In this document: positions 1 to 7,556 of the stretch, piece after piece
Numbering within the stretch: position 1 is the stretch's first letter
Layout of the letters: the number at the start of each line of letters is the position of its first letter
Assembly (NCBI GenBank): GCA_004151065.3
Contig: NWUY0300071151.1
Coordinates: 13,025-26,734, forward strand
DNA length: 13,710 bases
Reading direction: 5' to 3'
Source of the DNA: Larix sibirica
Lineage: Eukaryota > Streptophyta > Pinopsida > Pinales > Pinaceae
The notes under the pieces: model-generated
What the model was told of the DNA's origin: nothing
Seen by the model: the letters and a program-made list of their open reading frames with translations, nothing else
Databases searched by the model: none
Translations under genes and position numbers: made by a program

Positions 1-640
1 TGCAGAAAAGCTAAAAACCCTAGGAAAACCTCCTCCGACGCCATCCCTATTCAAGTTCATACACATGTTAATCTCATTAATAAGATCCAATAAGAGATAG
101 ACAAATGACCTATCCCATTAGAAAATATGTCGATAGTATTAAATAAACATACATATATATATACAATATTCATTCTAATTATATAAATTTAAAATTAAAC
201 AACAAATAAATAATTTCCTTCATAAATAAATAATCTTGATTATTTTTTAATACAACTTTTCAATTTCTCAATATACAAACCATGTTTTTTTAATAAAAAT
301 GATCACTTTAACTTTAATGTCCCATTACACAAAAGCATGACTTTTTAATCAAACTTTAGTATTCTTTATTTATATAAATTATATAGTTGTAATTTCGTAG
401 TTAATGCCTTCCTTCTCACTCATAAATACCCTTCCTTTGTATGCTTCGAAGGAAGGCATATACTTTGTAGAAATATCCTCTATAATAAATAATCCTCAAA
501 ATATTTATAATAAATATTCCTCTATCTCACCCTTGATAAGGTTGGTAAGGCAATGAACCGGTCCATTAATTAAATATTTTGTCGATTTTATTTCGAAAGA
601 CGCTTTATCAAAAACCTTTTGAGAAGGGGCCTTTTTGAGA
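1..640. other. AT-rich non-coding stretch
   Basis: No supported gene. The DNA is very AT-rich with short TA runs near 150-172 and A/T homopolymers. The only ordered structure is a perfect 12-bp inverted repeat with arms at 404-415 and 448-459. A weakly repetitive ataataaat motif lies at 480-515. Confidence 0.6.
404..459. repeat. 12-bp perfect inverted repeat (hairpin)
   Basis: The left arm atgccttccttc (404-415) is the exact reverse complement of gaaggaaggcat (448-459), with a 32-base spacer. A shorter alternative stem can form inside, because ccttcctt at 429-436 also pairs with aaggaagg. No gene is adjacent and no T-run follows, so a terminator role is not supported. It may be the remnant of a small inverted-repeat element. 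Confidence 0.55.
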
Positions 641-687
641 AATGGATTAACTGGCCTTGTGAGCACGACTGGGCTAAAGTTTAGATT

Positions 688-783
688 GCCTTTGGGAGCT
701 CTTGAATTTATGGATGGATGGATGACCCCACGATGGCCTTTGGCTGCTCTTGAATTTATGGATGGACGGATGACCCCACGAAT
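688..783. repeat. 48-bp tandem duplication, two copies
   Basis: Copies at 688-735 and 736-783 both begin gcctttgg and share the core ctcttgaatttatggatgga and the tail gatgaccccacga, with a few substitutions. The unit is a multiple of three. Read on the plus strand it therefore gives a repeated 16-residue block of the type PL(G/A)ALEFMDG(W/R)MTPR in a short open frame at 635-820. The minus frame is also open through it (505-813). Neither frame resembles a known protein, so coding is not claimed. Confidence 0.75.
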
Positions 784-819
784 TTCGGTGGGCCTGGGCA
801 TGTCGTTTTCCAATGGTTA

Positions 820-1330
820 GTTCCATGCATGTTTTGCTACAGCTGGTAGCTCTGATTCCAATGATGCCTTACCAATTGGGCATTTCCTTATTATATTATT
901 TAATTTGTGCACATAAAAAGAGATATTTTATACATTTTTACCTCAGACTGCTTTCCGTACTATGGATGCTTCTAAAGTGATAAAATGGTAATTCCATGTA
1001 GGTGGTAGAATAAATTTATCATGCTACATTTTGATTTGAACTTTCTACCTATTATAAGTCAATCTACAAGTGCATCCAATCTTCAGTGACTCAATCTATC
1101 AATTAAATTACAATTAGAAGAAGAAATTTGCACTTTAGAGAGATGCTCTCACTTCTATCACAACAATCACATTGCAATCAATTTGTATGAATCTCGAGTA
1201 TTCAAGTATTTCTCCATAAGCTTTATATAAAATGTATAGTGTAATCATAGTCATAGAGTTAGCTCTGCGTATAATAGCAAAGCATAAAAATGAAATTAAT
1301 CTACCGAGTTGTTAAAACAACCCTGGTATG
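820..1330. other. Non-coding stretch, nothing recognised
   Basis: No open frame of note, no tandem repeat and no RNA-like structure was found by eye. Base composition is AT-rich like the flanks. Confidence 0.5.
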
Positions 1331-1334
1331 CTAA

Positions 1335-1670
1335 TTGGTGTTATATTCCAGTGACATCTTGTCTTGTGCCTTTCCCGAGGCATGCAATGCTCAAAACGAT
1401 ATATTTAAACGACAACTAGTGATCACTGCATATAGCTTTGTGGTCTGCAAGGATAAAACAAAACATCTTCTTTGCGATAACCCTTGCATCTCGTGTACTT
1501 GGACTTTCTTGGACTTTCTAGATTCACAGAGTAAGCCAAGCGATGCCACCCACCGTTGGAAGCTACAGTTTGAGTTCTTCGAAGTTCGTTGCAAGACAAA
1601 CATCGAAAGAAGAAAACATTGGTTGTGTACAGCAGTTCACCATTTCAATAAAATATTCCATCAAACATAA
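1335..1670 (+). other. Uncharacterised 111-codon open frame, probably not a gene
   Basis: This is an open frame on the plus strand that lacks an ATG at its left edge (it starts at a TTG). It contains a 10-bp tandem repeat, ttggactttc, at 1499-1508 and 1509-1518. The opposite strand is open over 1391-1603 too. The translation is Cys- and Phe-rich with no membrane segment or motif that I recognise. GC is somewhat higher here than in the flanks, which is why it is listed. It could be an exon relic on either strand or chance. Confidence 0.15.
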
Positions 1671-1751
1671 TAAAAAGTGCATGTGCATCCAAATTGGACA
1701 CCATACTATCTAATTCTTTTTTATGTACTTTTGTTATTATAAAAATAAAAA

Positions 1752-1802
1752 ATTACTCCTCAATATAGAGTAATCAAAATAAACAGAAACAAGGTTTCTG
1801 TT
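1752..1802 (-). other. Two adjacent short hairpins downstream of terminal exon
   Basis: attactc (1752-1758) pairs with gagtaat (1768-1774) across a 9-base loop. Immediately after, aacagaaac (1782-1790) pairs perfectly with gtttctgtt (1794-1802) across a 3-base loop. On the minus strand they lie about 115-165 bases past the stop of the candidate terminal exon, where a 3' UTR would be. A role in RNA stability or 3'-end formation is only a guess. Confidence 0.4.
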
Positions 1803-1916
1803 CAACATCCACCATCAGATACATATTCAAAAACAAAATTCCAGGAGCCCATCCATATAACAACTCATTTAAAAAATACTTAAAAGAGCTACAACATCAG
1901 AGAACCAAAGAAAGAT

Positions 1917-2097
1917 TTAATCTTGAAAGATAGGAGAAGATCCAGAAAATTCCAGCTGATTATCAATCCACTCTTCCCAAATTAGATGTCCCTCGTGCTC
2001 AATGAATGCTTCCTTGGACAAAACATCAGCTACATCATACCATCTAATTCTAAATGTTTGCTTTGTACCAAAGCATTTATGATCAACATTGTCTATG
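1917..2097 (-). CDS. Candidate terminal exon of an unrecognised plant gene
   Basis: Read on the minus strand, a strong acceptor (ttttctcctctttag, AG at 2099-2098) is followed by an open frame to a TAA at 1917-1919. One base completes a split codon, then 59 codons follow. The peptide begins IDNVDHKCFGTKQTF, continues RIRWYDVADVLSKEAF, and then IEHEGHLIWEEWIDNQLEFS, ending SGSSPIFQD. It is soluble, rich in Asp/Glu/Trp, with no membrane segment. The unbroken frame, the pyrimidine tract and the clean stop together favour a real last exon. No family was recognised. A resemblance to the tail of Ty1/copia RNase H (VAD-L-K) was considered and is weak. Upstream exons would lie at higher coordinates, but none could be linked across 2100-5200. 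Confidence 0.45.
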
Positions 2098-2435
2098 CTA
2101 AAGAGGAGAAAAGGTTGGTGTAGAGAAGGTTTTCATTGTTTCATTTTAAATTTAGTTTAATTCAATTTTCAAAATGATAATTATGGTGATAAGATAATGT
2201 GTTGAAAGTTGTCTTTTAAAAATGATGGTTTTAAGAGCCAATTATAGAAAGTGATCCTTTATGCAAATTATTTAGTTAAATCCAACTTGGATTTGCATTG
2301 AAAGTCAATTGAATCACACTTTAAGGTAAGTAAAGCTATGTGGAGCATCGCATCCATTAAAGTATTAAACTAGCAATTGCCCCAAAAGGTGCAAAAGAAC
2401 GTCGAAGGAAAAAAAAAAGGAAAAAGAGGGAAGTA

Positions 2436-2602
2436 AAGTAGATTTGATGAAGTGAAAATAAAATTATTCAAAATGATTCAAAAAATTTAGTATCCTCAAG
2501 CATCAATTTTTTGGTCCAAGTAGATTTGATGAAATGAAAATTAAATATTCAAAATGATTCAAAACTTTTAATATCCCAGTTTTCAAGCATCAACTTTTTG
2601 GG
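2436..2602. repeat. About 82-bp tandem duplication, two diverged copies
   Basis: Copies at 2436-2517 and about 2518-2602 both start aagtagatttgatga. They share attcaaaatgattcaaaa and the run tcaagcatcaa followed by a T stretch. Indels and substitutions are spread along the unit, so the duplication is old. A homopurine tract (2401-2432) lies directly upstream. Confidence 0.7.
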
Positions 2603-2802
2603 CTTCATCAAATATGCAAACAAAAAAACTATCTACAAATGCTACAAGTCCATTATATCCATATGTATTCATGTTGGACAAGTGCATGGAAAGAAAAAAA
2701 ATTACAAGACCATGATTGTAATTTTGGAAACCATAGCATCTATTCACATAATTGCTCACTCATAGAATTTAGGTGGTGTTGTTCTCCCTTGATTACATTC
2801 TT

Positions 2803-2999
2803 AATGATCTCCCTTTAAGTCGAATAATATAGGTAGATTATTCACAAGCGAGCTTCATGATCGATCCAAGCAAGCAATTATGAACTAAAGTGGTTGTGCA
2901 TAAATGATCTCCCTTTAAGTCAAAGATAGGCAGAGCATTAACAAGTGAGATTCTTGTTCGACCCAAGCAACAAATTCTGAACTAAAGTGGTTGTCCATA
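2803..2999. repeat. About 100-bp tandem duplication, two diverged copies
   Basis: Copies at 2803-2902 (100 bp) and 2903-2999 (97 bp) begin with aatgatctccctttaagtc. Both contain a ccaagcaa core and end with gaactaaagtggttgt followed by ccata or gcata. The ends are well conserved and the middle has diverged. Confidence 0.8.
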
Positions 3000-3027
3000 A
3001 GTAGAATTACTCACATGATTTAATAAC

Positions 3028-3116
3028 AATAACTCACACATAATAGTTAACTCAAAGATGAAGGAGTGCTATCATGTGTGAGTCTAATAACTCACACATA
3101 ATAGTTAACTCAAAGA
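3028..3116. repeat. 31-bp direct repeat with 58-bp period
   Basis: The 31-bp block beginning aataactcacacataatag is present identically at 3028-3058 and 3086-3116. The intervening 27 bases contain atgtgtgagt, which is partly complementary to actcacaca in the block, so local folding is possible. The exact identity contrasts with the decayed 100-bp pair just upstream. Confidence 0.8.
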
Positions 3117-3119
3117 CGA

Positions 3120-3524
3120 ATTGGCATGTTGAGGTCATTGCATAAAAAAAATCAGCAATACCTTTCAAACCGCATCTATAATATCCATCTGGCATCAACA
3201 GGTTGGTAAGTAAATAGGGAACAATAAATATGTGACAACTACACAATCATGCAATCTTGTATACTCTAGTCATACAATCTAATGTATATCAAAGGGATTT
3301 CTACACCTAAAACCATTTCCCATCATGCAACTTGGTGATTCACCTCATCCCATAGATCTTAGGCATATGAGATATATTTTGCACATGTGCCCCAAGGACC
3401 CACAACGAGCTAATTTTTCAATAGAGAGGAAATTTCTTTTTGAAATGATTGCAACTATACACCATGCTCACATTTCAACGAGCAAGCTTCAAAAGAATTC
3501 CATTTTTGAAGGTGATGTTTCGAA
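3120..3524. other. Non-coding stretch before the repeat array
   Basis: Nothing gene-like is supported. A plus-strand open frame starting at 3325 runs into and through the first repeat unit to 3708. It reads like translated low-complexity DNA rather than a protein. Confidence 0.4.
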
Positions 3525-4030
3525 GCAATTTTTCCTCTATGAGTTCAATAATTTTTTAAAATTTGAGAAAAGATCAAAGAGAGTGTCCCTATATCCAACT
3601 CATCATTCAATTTCGATTTGGCCCAAACTAGTGACCTACTCGTTATATGCACGGATAACAATCCTTTTTCCTACTAATATGCGAAAGCAACTTTTCCTAA
3701 AACTTTAATATTTTTTAAAATTTGGAAAAAGATCAAAGAGAATGTCAATGCAACCAACTCATTAACAATTATCAATTTGGATTATACAAGTGACCTACTC
3801 CTCACAAGCACTCAGGATAGTCCTTGTGCCTATCGTCGTAGCTATAAAGTATCAAAAAATGCAACTTTAGCATATTGGAAGATAAATTCGAAGATGATCG
3901 TATGTTTAAGGTCAAAAATTTCGATGCAACTAACGATTTAAATTATGAAATTAGAGTATAGATAACCTTCCTTTATTGACAAATGCAACTTAGGCATACT
4001 GGAAGATAAATTTTGAGATCATTTGGATCT
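3525..4030. repeat. Degenerate tandem array, four units of about 124-174 bp
   Basis: Units begin at 3525, 3687, 3861 and 3985, each with gcaa(t/c)tt. Units 1 and 2 share a T-rich run, then aaaatttg(a/g), agatcaaagaga, caactcat and agtgacctactc. Unit 3 aligns to unit 2 through gtcaa, gatgcaac and attata. Units 3 and 4 share gcatactggaagataaatt with one change. Decay is substantial and unit 3 is shorter. This looks like the remnant of a minisatellite or small satellite. The open frame at 3325-3708 overlaps it and is not considered a gene. Confidence 0.6.
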
Positions 4031-4485
4031 CCTATTGAATATAATTCTTAGTTCTCATGCAAGGTGGAGATCATGAAAATGTTTCAAAATTATCTGCTTG
4101 CATGAAATTTTAGCGTGCTACAAATCTGATTTACCTTCTTAATGTCCTTAATTTCCCTATTTTAGATAAGAGAGTGCAAGCTTTATGAATGCTACCTTGG
4201 CCTTTTAGGCAACATTCATCTTGATTATAGAGTTACCCTCTCAAAGCTACTGCACAGTTTACTGTTTATATAGCTTTTCATGTGAGCAATGTATGGTCAC
4301 TTTGTTGGTTCACTGTATCCAAATTGAATTGATATGGTTGGCCTTCCCTAGAGTTGGCATCAATATTTTGTCAATTCAATTGCATTTTTATTCTTGGTAA
4401 CTTATTGCAAATTCAATTCAAATAATAATTATATGTGAAATGAAAGTTCATATTTTTAAATGATCAAATTTTCCAAGTTTTGTTG
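4031..4485. other. Non-coding stretch, nothing recognised
   Basis: AT-rich sequence with no open frame, repeat pair or RNA-like element that I could support. Confidence 0.45.
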
Positions 4486-4487
4486 AT

Positions 4488-4800
4488 GGCATCTTGGTTT
4501 AATGGTTAAGTACGGGTGGTTATACATGCCCCACCAAGGTTCAAATACCCATACATGTGTTTCTCCTTATGGGCTTTCTCACTCATGCAAGTGGGCTAAT
4601 TTAATTGGTTGGACCACGTGCAACTCCTAGGAAACTTTGGTGGAATAGATACCCTTCCATCCACAACATCTTATCAAAGGGTTCTTCCTTGAGGGTTGTA
4701 AACTAGTTACACATAATCGAAATACTCCCAAATTGGGGAAGGGTATGCTTAGGGCATGCTTTATGCATCTTGATAAAATGAAGTCTCTATGAAAAAAAAA
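4488..4800 (+). mobile_element. tRNA-derived SINE-like element
   Basis: The sequence has an internal pol III promoter. The A box tggtttaatgg (4495-4505) fits TRGYNNARNNG exactly. The B box ggttcaaatacc (4538-4549) differs slightly from GGTTCRANNCC. The spacing of 43 bases from box start to box start is that of a tRNA. The acceptor arm does not close (ggcatct at 4488 has no 3' partner), so this is a tRNA-related head and not a tRNA. A non-tRNA body follows. An A-run at 4792-4800 could be the tail, but no convincing target-site duplication was found, so the right end is uncertain. SINEs are non-autonomous and depend on LINE reverse transcriptase. Confidence 0.5.
4495..4549 (+). promoter_or_regulatory. 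Internal RNA polymerase III promoter (A box and B box)
   Basis: The A box at 4495-4505 matches the consensus at every defined position. The B box at 4538-4549 has A where G is usual at its sixth base and one further mismatch. Orientation and spacing agree with transcription to the right. Confidence 0.5.
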
Positions 4801-4910
4801 TGTACATGTTTCCACTAGGTGTCTCTAGGAGGGCATCTAAATGTTCCAGTTGCCAAAGATGTTGCAAAAATAAAAACCAAGACCCCCTTCATCTTTGTGT
4901 TTTCACACTG

Positions 4911-5062
4911 ACTTTCAAAACCACAATCACACTTTTGTATTTAGAAACAATTATGATATGTAGATATCAAAAGTACGGATTGAATGACTTTCAAAACCAC
5001 AATCACACTTTTGTATTTAGAAACAATTATGATATGTAGATATCAAAAGTACGGATTGAATG
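4911..5062. repeat. Perfect 76-bp tandem duplication
   Basis: Copies 4911-4986 and 4987-5062 are identical over all 76 bases, starting actttcaaaaccacaatc and ending acggattgaatg. Identity extends by about two bases to the left and one to the right, the microhomology expected of slippage or unequal exchange. The unit is not a multiple of three and shifts the open frames running through it, so it was not kept by selection on a protein. It is the youngest-looking duplication in the window. A collapse or expansion artefact of assembly should be considered. Confidence 0.9.
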
Positions 5063-5219
5063 ATTTGAGGGTAGAAGTATCAAAGAAGTTTTTAGATAAG
5101 TATGCCCTTGCTAGGAGCCAAACATTCATCTACTACAATTGGGGAAACATTAAAAAAAATGAATTTCTTTTCCGATTGATAGATATTGTTGCTTCAATGA
5201 TAATCACAAGAATTTATGT

Positions 5220-5570
5220 TCAACTAAGAAGTTCCCCATCAATATTCCTATCATTGTTATAAGGATTTGTCAAAATATAGAGAATGACATTATATCCTTT
5301 GTAGTGAATTCCTGCAAGTATGCTTTCAGTAAAACATCCCATCGCTTACGCCATTCCCACTTGAAAATGCTTAAGAAAACAAACGTGCTTCTAGGTAAGA
5401 ACTTGACCTCTTCTGAAGGCTTGGGACTGAACAAACGCCCATCTGGATGAAATGGCAATGGCTTCCCTATCTCAGGATTGAACAAATCAACATCCACAGA
5501 TTGAAGCATCTTCACAACTTTGTATGGAACAACTCCACTTTTAATGGTAGGCTCAGAATGAAAAGTGCAG
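5220..5570 (-). pseudogene. Glycosyltransferase (group 1, plant At3g10630-like) fragment, frameshifted
   Basis: On the minus strand the frame reads IKSGVVPYKVVKMLQSVDVD, then LFNPEIGKPLPF, then FVFLSIFKWEWRKRWDVLLK and AYLQEF. This is the linker-to-C-domain entry of plant group-1 glycosyltransferases, whose hallmark is FLSVFKWE-RKGWDVLLKAYL. Such enzymes have a GT-B fold and move sugar from a nucleotide donor. After Asp (5296-5294) two extra bases at about 5293-5292 derail the frame, which then stops at 5270. The next frame resumes the family sequence as NVILYILTNPYNNDR and ends in TGA at 5220-5222. The upstream N-terminal domain and the downstream donor-binding E-G-W-G-R-P region are absent nearby. 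The Gly usually found in RKGWD is Arg here. It is probably a dead fragment or a decayed exon. Family recognition is from memory of the motif and was not searched. Confidence 0.7.
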
Positions 5571-5624
5571 AGTGAAAAGGAAGACATAATTTTACCTAGG
5601 GTAGGTTCAGAATGAAAAGTGCAG
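5546..5624 (-). repeat. 25-bp direct repeat at 54-bp spacing inside the glycosyltransferase frame
   Basis: ggtaggctcagaatgaaaag plus tgcag at 5546-5570 recurs at 5600-5624 with one change. The 54-base offset is a multiple of three, so on the minus strand the peptide CTFHSEPT appears twice 18 residues apart, just before IKSG. In relatives this position is a single Phe-His segment leading into the (V/I)KSG stretch. The second, upstream copy therefore looks like an added duplication, although only the 25-bp core is well conserved. Confidence 0.65.
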
Positions 5625-5665
5625 TGTGATATCATCGAAAAATTAGGAAACACCATGTAAACCAT

Positions 5666-6812
5666 TCAATCTATTATATTAACAAAGGGCAGTTTTTCAA
5701 TAGCTTCCACTTATGACAAATTAATCAGCACACAAAATTTACATGATCCACCATAATAAGTATACTAATTTGCATGCATGCTGAATTCTTAATGCTGATT
5801 AGTCGAGTCCACACTCTTTGCTTAAATGCCAATATCTACTATGACAAAACTACTCCATAATTACCAATATGTCAACAACATATGACCAGGAAATTGAGTA
5901 TTTAGATATAGTTGTTTTCCTTGATGAAAAATACATCCCCGCAGAGAACTCACAGAAAAACGCAAAAGAGATAAAATAAATATTAGAATGAAGGTTATCA
6001 AGAAGATGAGAATGGGATAAAATTATTTTAAACCAATTTTATTATCGACGGCCACATCTTAATATTTTCCAATTACACTATTTGATCCAACCAGACAAAA
6101 ACATCCAGGCACCAGATGTTGAGCATAGCTTTGAATCCATGCTGGCTTCTGAGAACAGTAATAAATGATATACTTTGATTGTTTGAATACCAAGAGCTCC
6201 TCATTTATTGGATTGTAGTTGACACACGCATTTAGGCCTTTCGACCTAGTTGTTGCTATCATTGCTTCTACCAACAATGCTCAAACACACAGGAAGATGC
6301 AACTGAAATAAGGAGTTGATGCCACGAAGTTCCCACAAGTCAAACACTCCTGAGCAGGCGAATTGCAAAGACATTCCGCTGCCCAAGTTTGTTAATTAAA
6401 TGCTTAATTTTGAAAACTAGGGAGTATGGTATAAAATCAAGACGCTACAGAAAATGGAGTTTCAGCAAACTGGATAGCTCTTGGAAATATTTTACTTGAT
6501 AGTGAACTAAAAGATGTGGAACCATTTTGTTCAAGTGAGAGCTTGCGTACTAACTATATTCAACCTCTCGTGACTTGAAGTGATAGCCTGGATACAAATA
6601 ATTGTGACCTAAACTGCACAGGTGTGCCCATTTTCAAAGTCTCTCGTATAATTCCCCCCATTACATCAAAAAAGAATGTTGGGACAAATGGAATCAAACT
6701 CTGGAGAGATTTTCCTATGCATTCTCTAGTTCTTTGTCTACACTGGCTATGCTAACTAAAACATTTGATTTTTCTCATCGATTCAGCCAATTGAGATCAA
6801 TCTGTAGAACAT
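5666..6812. other. Mostly non-coding; one unplaced minus-strand ORF
   Basis: The only candidate is a 72-codon minus-strand frame at 6059-6277 (residues such as NYNPINEELLVFKQSKYI). It begins at a non-ATG codon a few bases past acceptor-like tatttcag and cctgctcag sequences near 6320-6355. It has no recognised domain and no link to its neighbours could be shown. The rest is AT-rich with no repeat. 6280-6812 would be 3' flank of the terminal exon at 6813-6981. Confidence 0.3.
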
Positions 6813-6981
6813 CTAAAGCCACACTCTGACCATCATAGACACAATCAAACAGCACAGAGCAAAGAAAACAGGAACACAAAATAATATGGATGTTGCATCA
6901 CTGCTACTGGATGATAATGGTGGAACACCCAAGCCACCGGATGTAGGTATTCTTGTATTGAGAATTGATGAATTGCTAGTA
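6813..6981 (-). CDS. Candidate terminal exon: Ser-rich linker plus C-terminal hydrophobic segment
   Basis: Minus strand. A good acceptor (ctaaatttcttgcag, AG at 6983-6982) leads into a frame of 55 codons ending in TAG at 6813-6815. The peptide starts TSNSSILNTRIPTSGGLGVP. A small-residue cluster PLSSSSSDATS comes next, then about 19 hydrophobic residues (ILFCVPVFFALCCLIVSMM) and a short VRVWL end. A Ser/Ala/Asp cluster before a terminal hydrophobic stretch is the layout of plant GPI-attachment signals. A tail-anchored membrane segment is the alternative, favoured slightly by the Arg after the stretch. A second frame is also open through much of the exon (VLAIHQF...), but its composition is less protein-like. 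The upstream partner may be the coding-like blocks at 7088-7735. The protein is not recognised. Confidence 0.4.
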
Positions 6982-7087
6982 CTGCAAGAAATTTAGAAAA
7001 ATCGGAATGCTAAAAAAGTATAAGCTGAGATAGAATATAATGTATCAAAATCAAATAAATCTTGGTTCTAAATCCTGTATGAAAAAT

Positions 7088-7536
7088 TCAATTCCTTTTT
7101 AAAAAATAATTTTCACCATCAGATTCACCATTTGGATCACCTTTTGCCACGTTTTCTTTTCCTTCAGGTAGCTCTGCACCCTTTGCAGCAGTCATTTGTT
7201 CTGAAGTTCCTTGATTGGTAACATCAACAAAGCCCCCTGCTACATTTCTTGCATTTTGTCAGTGGAATATTTCTTATACTGATTACATTTCTTCCATATT
7301 TCATCCTTCTTTCTTGTTTCTGCCTAATACTCTTCACGTTCTCTCCTCACTTCCTCATAATCTTGTTGCACAACATTGGCAATTGCAGCAGCCGGATGAT
7401 GCTATAGCACTGGATGCACCCGTTGTTATTAAAAATGGGCCCATGAATAATTCACATTGTGGTACGTATCAACTCTTGGTCCACTTGTAAAACTTCCAGT
7501 GCCCATACCAGGAATGGAAGGACCATTGCCATAATT
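7088..7536 (-). pseudogene. Coding-like blocks in shifting frames (unrecognised protein relic)
   Basis: Read on the minus strand, three blocks look like protein but lie in different frames. 7536-7429 gives NYGNGPSIPGMGTGSFTSGP and onward. 7401-7240 gives HHPAAAIANVVQQDYEEVRR, then EREEY, an in-frame TAG at 7324-7326, then AETRKKDEIWKKCNQYKKY, a charged coiled-coil-like stretch. 7246-7088 gives NVAGGFVDVTNQGTSEQM, then TAAKGAELPEGKENVAKG, an acidic linker, then a stop at 7088-7090. Together with the exon at 7557-7735 they are collinear, as if one message had suffered indels and a nonsense change. The alternative is real exons with tiny introns. A tie to the terminal exon at 6813-6981 is possible but unproven. 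No family was recognised. Confidence 0.35.
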
Positions 7537-7556
7537 AAAAATATATAATATCATAC

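Noticed and set aside
1917-2097. Tail of Ty1/copia RNase H
   Set aside because: Only a short VAD-L-K pattern is shared. The upstream RNase H motifs and the His-Ile-Asp stretch are missing, and a splice acceptor precedes the exon.
3325-3708. A 127-codon plus-strand gene
   Set aside because: It runs through the first unit of a degenerate tandem array. The translation has no recognisable fold, and the frame is not kept in the second unit.
2436-4030. A CRISPR array
   Set aside because: The repeats differ in length and sequence from pair to pair, lack uniform spacers, and the DNA is plant-like.
4488-4560. A functional tRNA gene
   Set aside because: The A and B boxes are present, but the acceptor stem has no complementary 3' strand after the T-arm region, so it is better read as a SINE head.
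4800-5262. Two overlapping plus-strand frames as genes
   Set aside because: Their apparent length comes from the 76-bp duplication, which shifts frame, and the second overlaps the glycosyltransferase fragment on the other strand.
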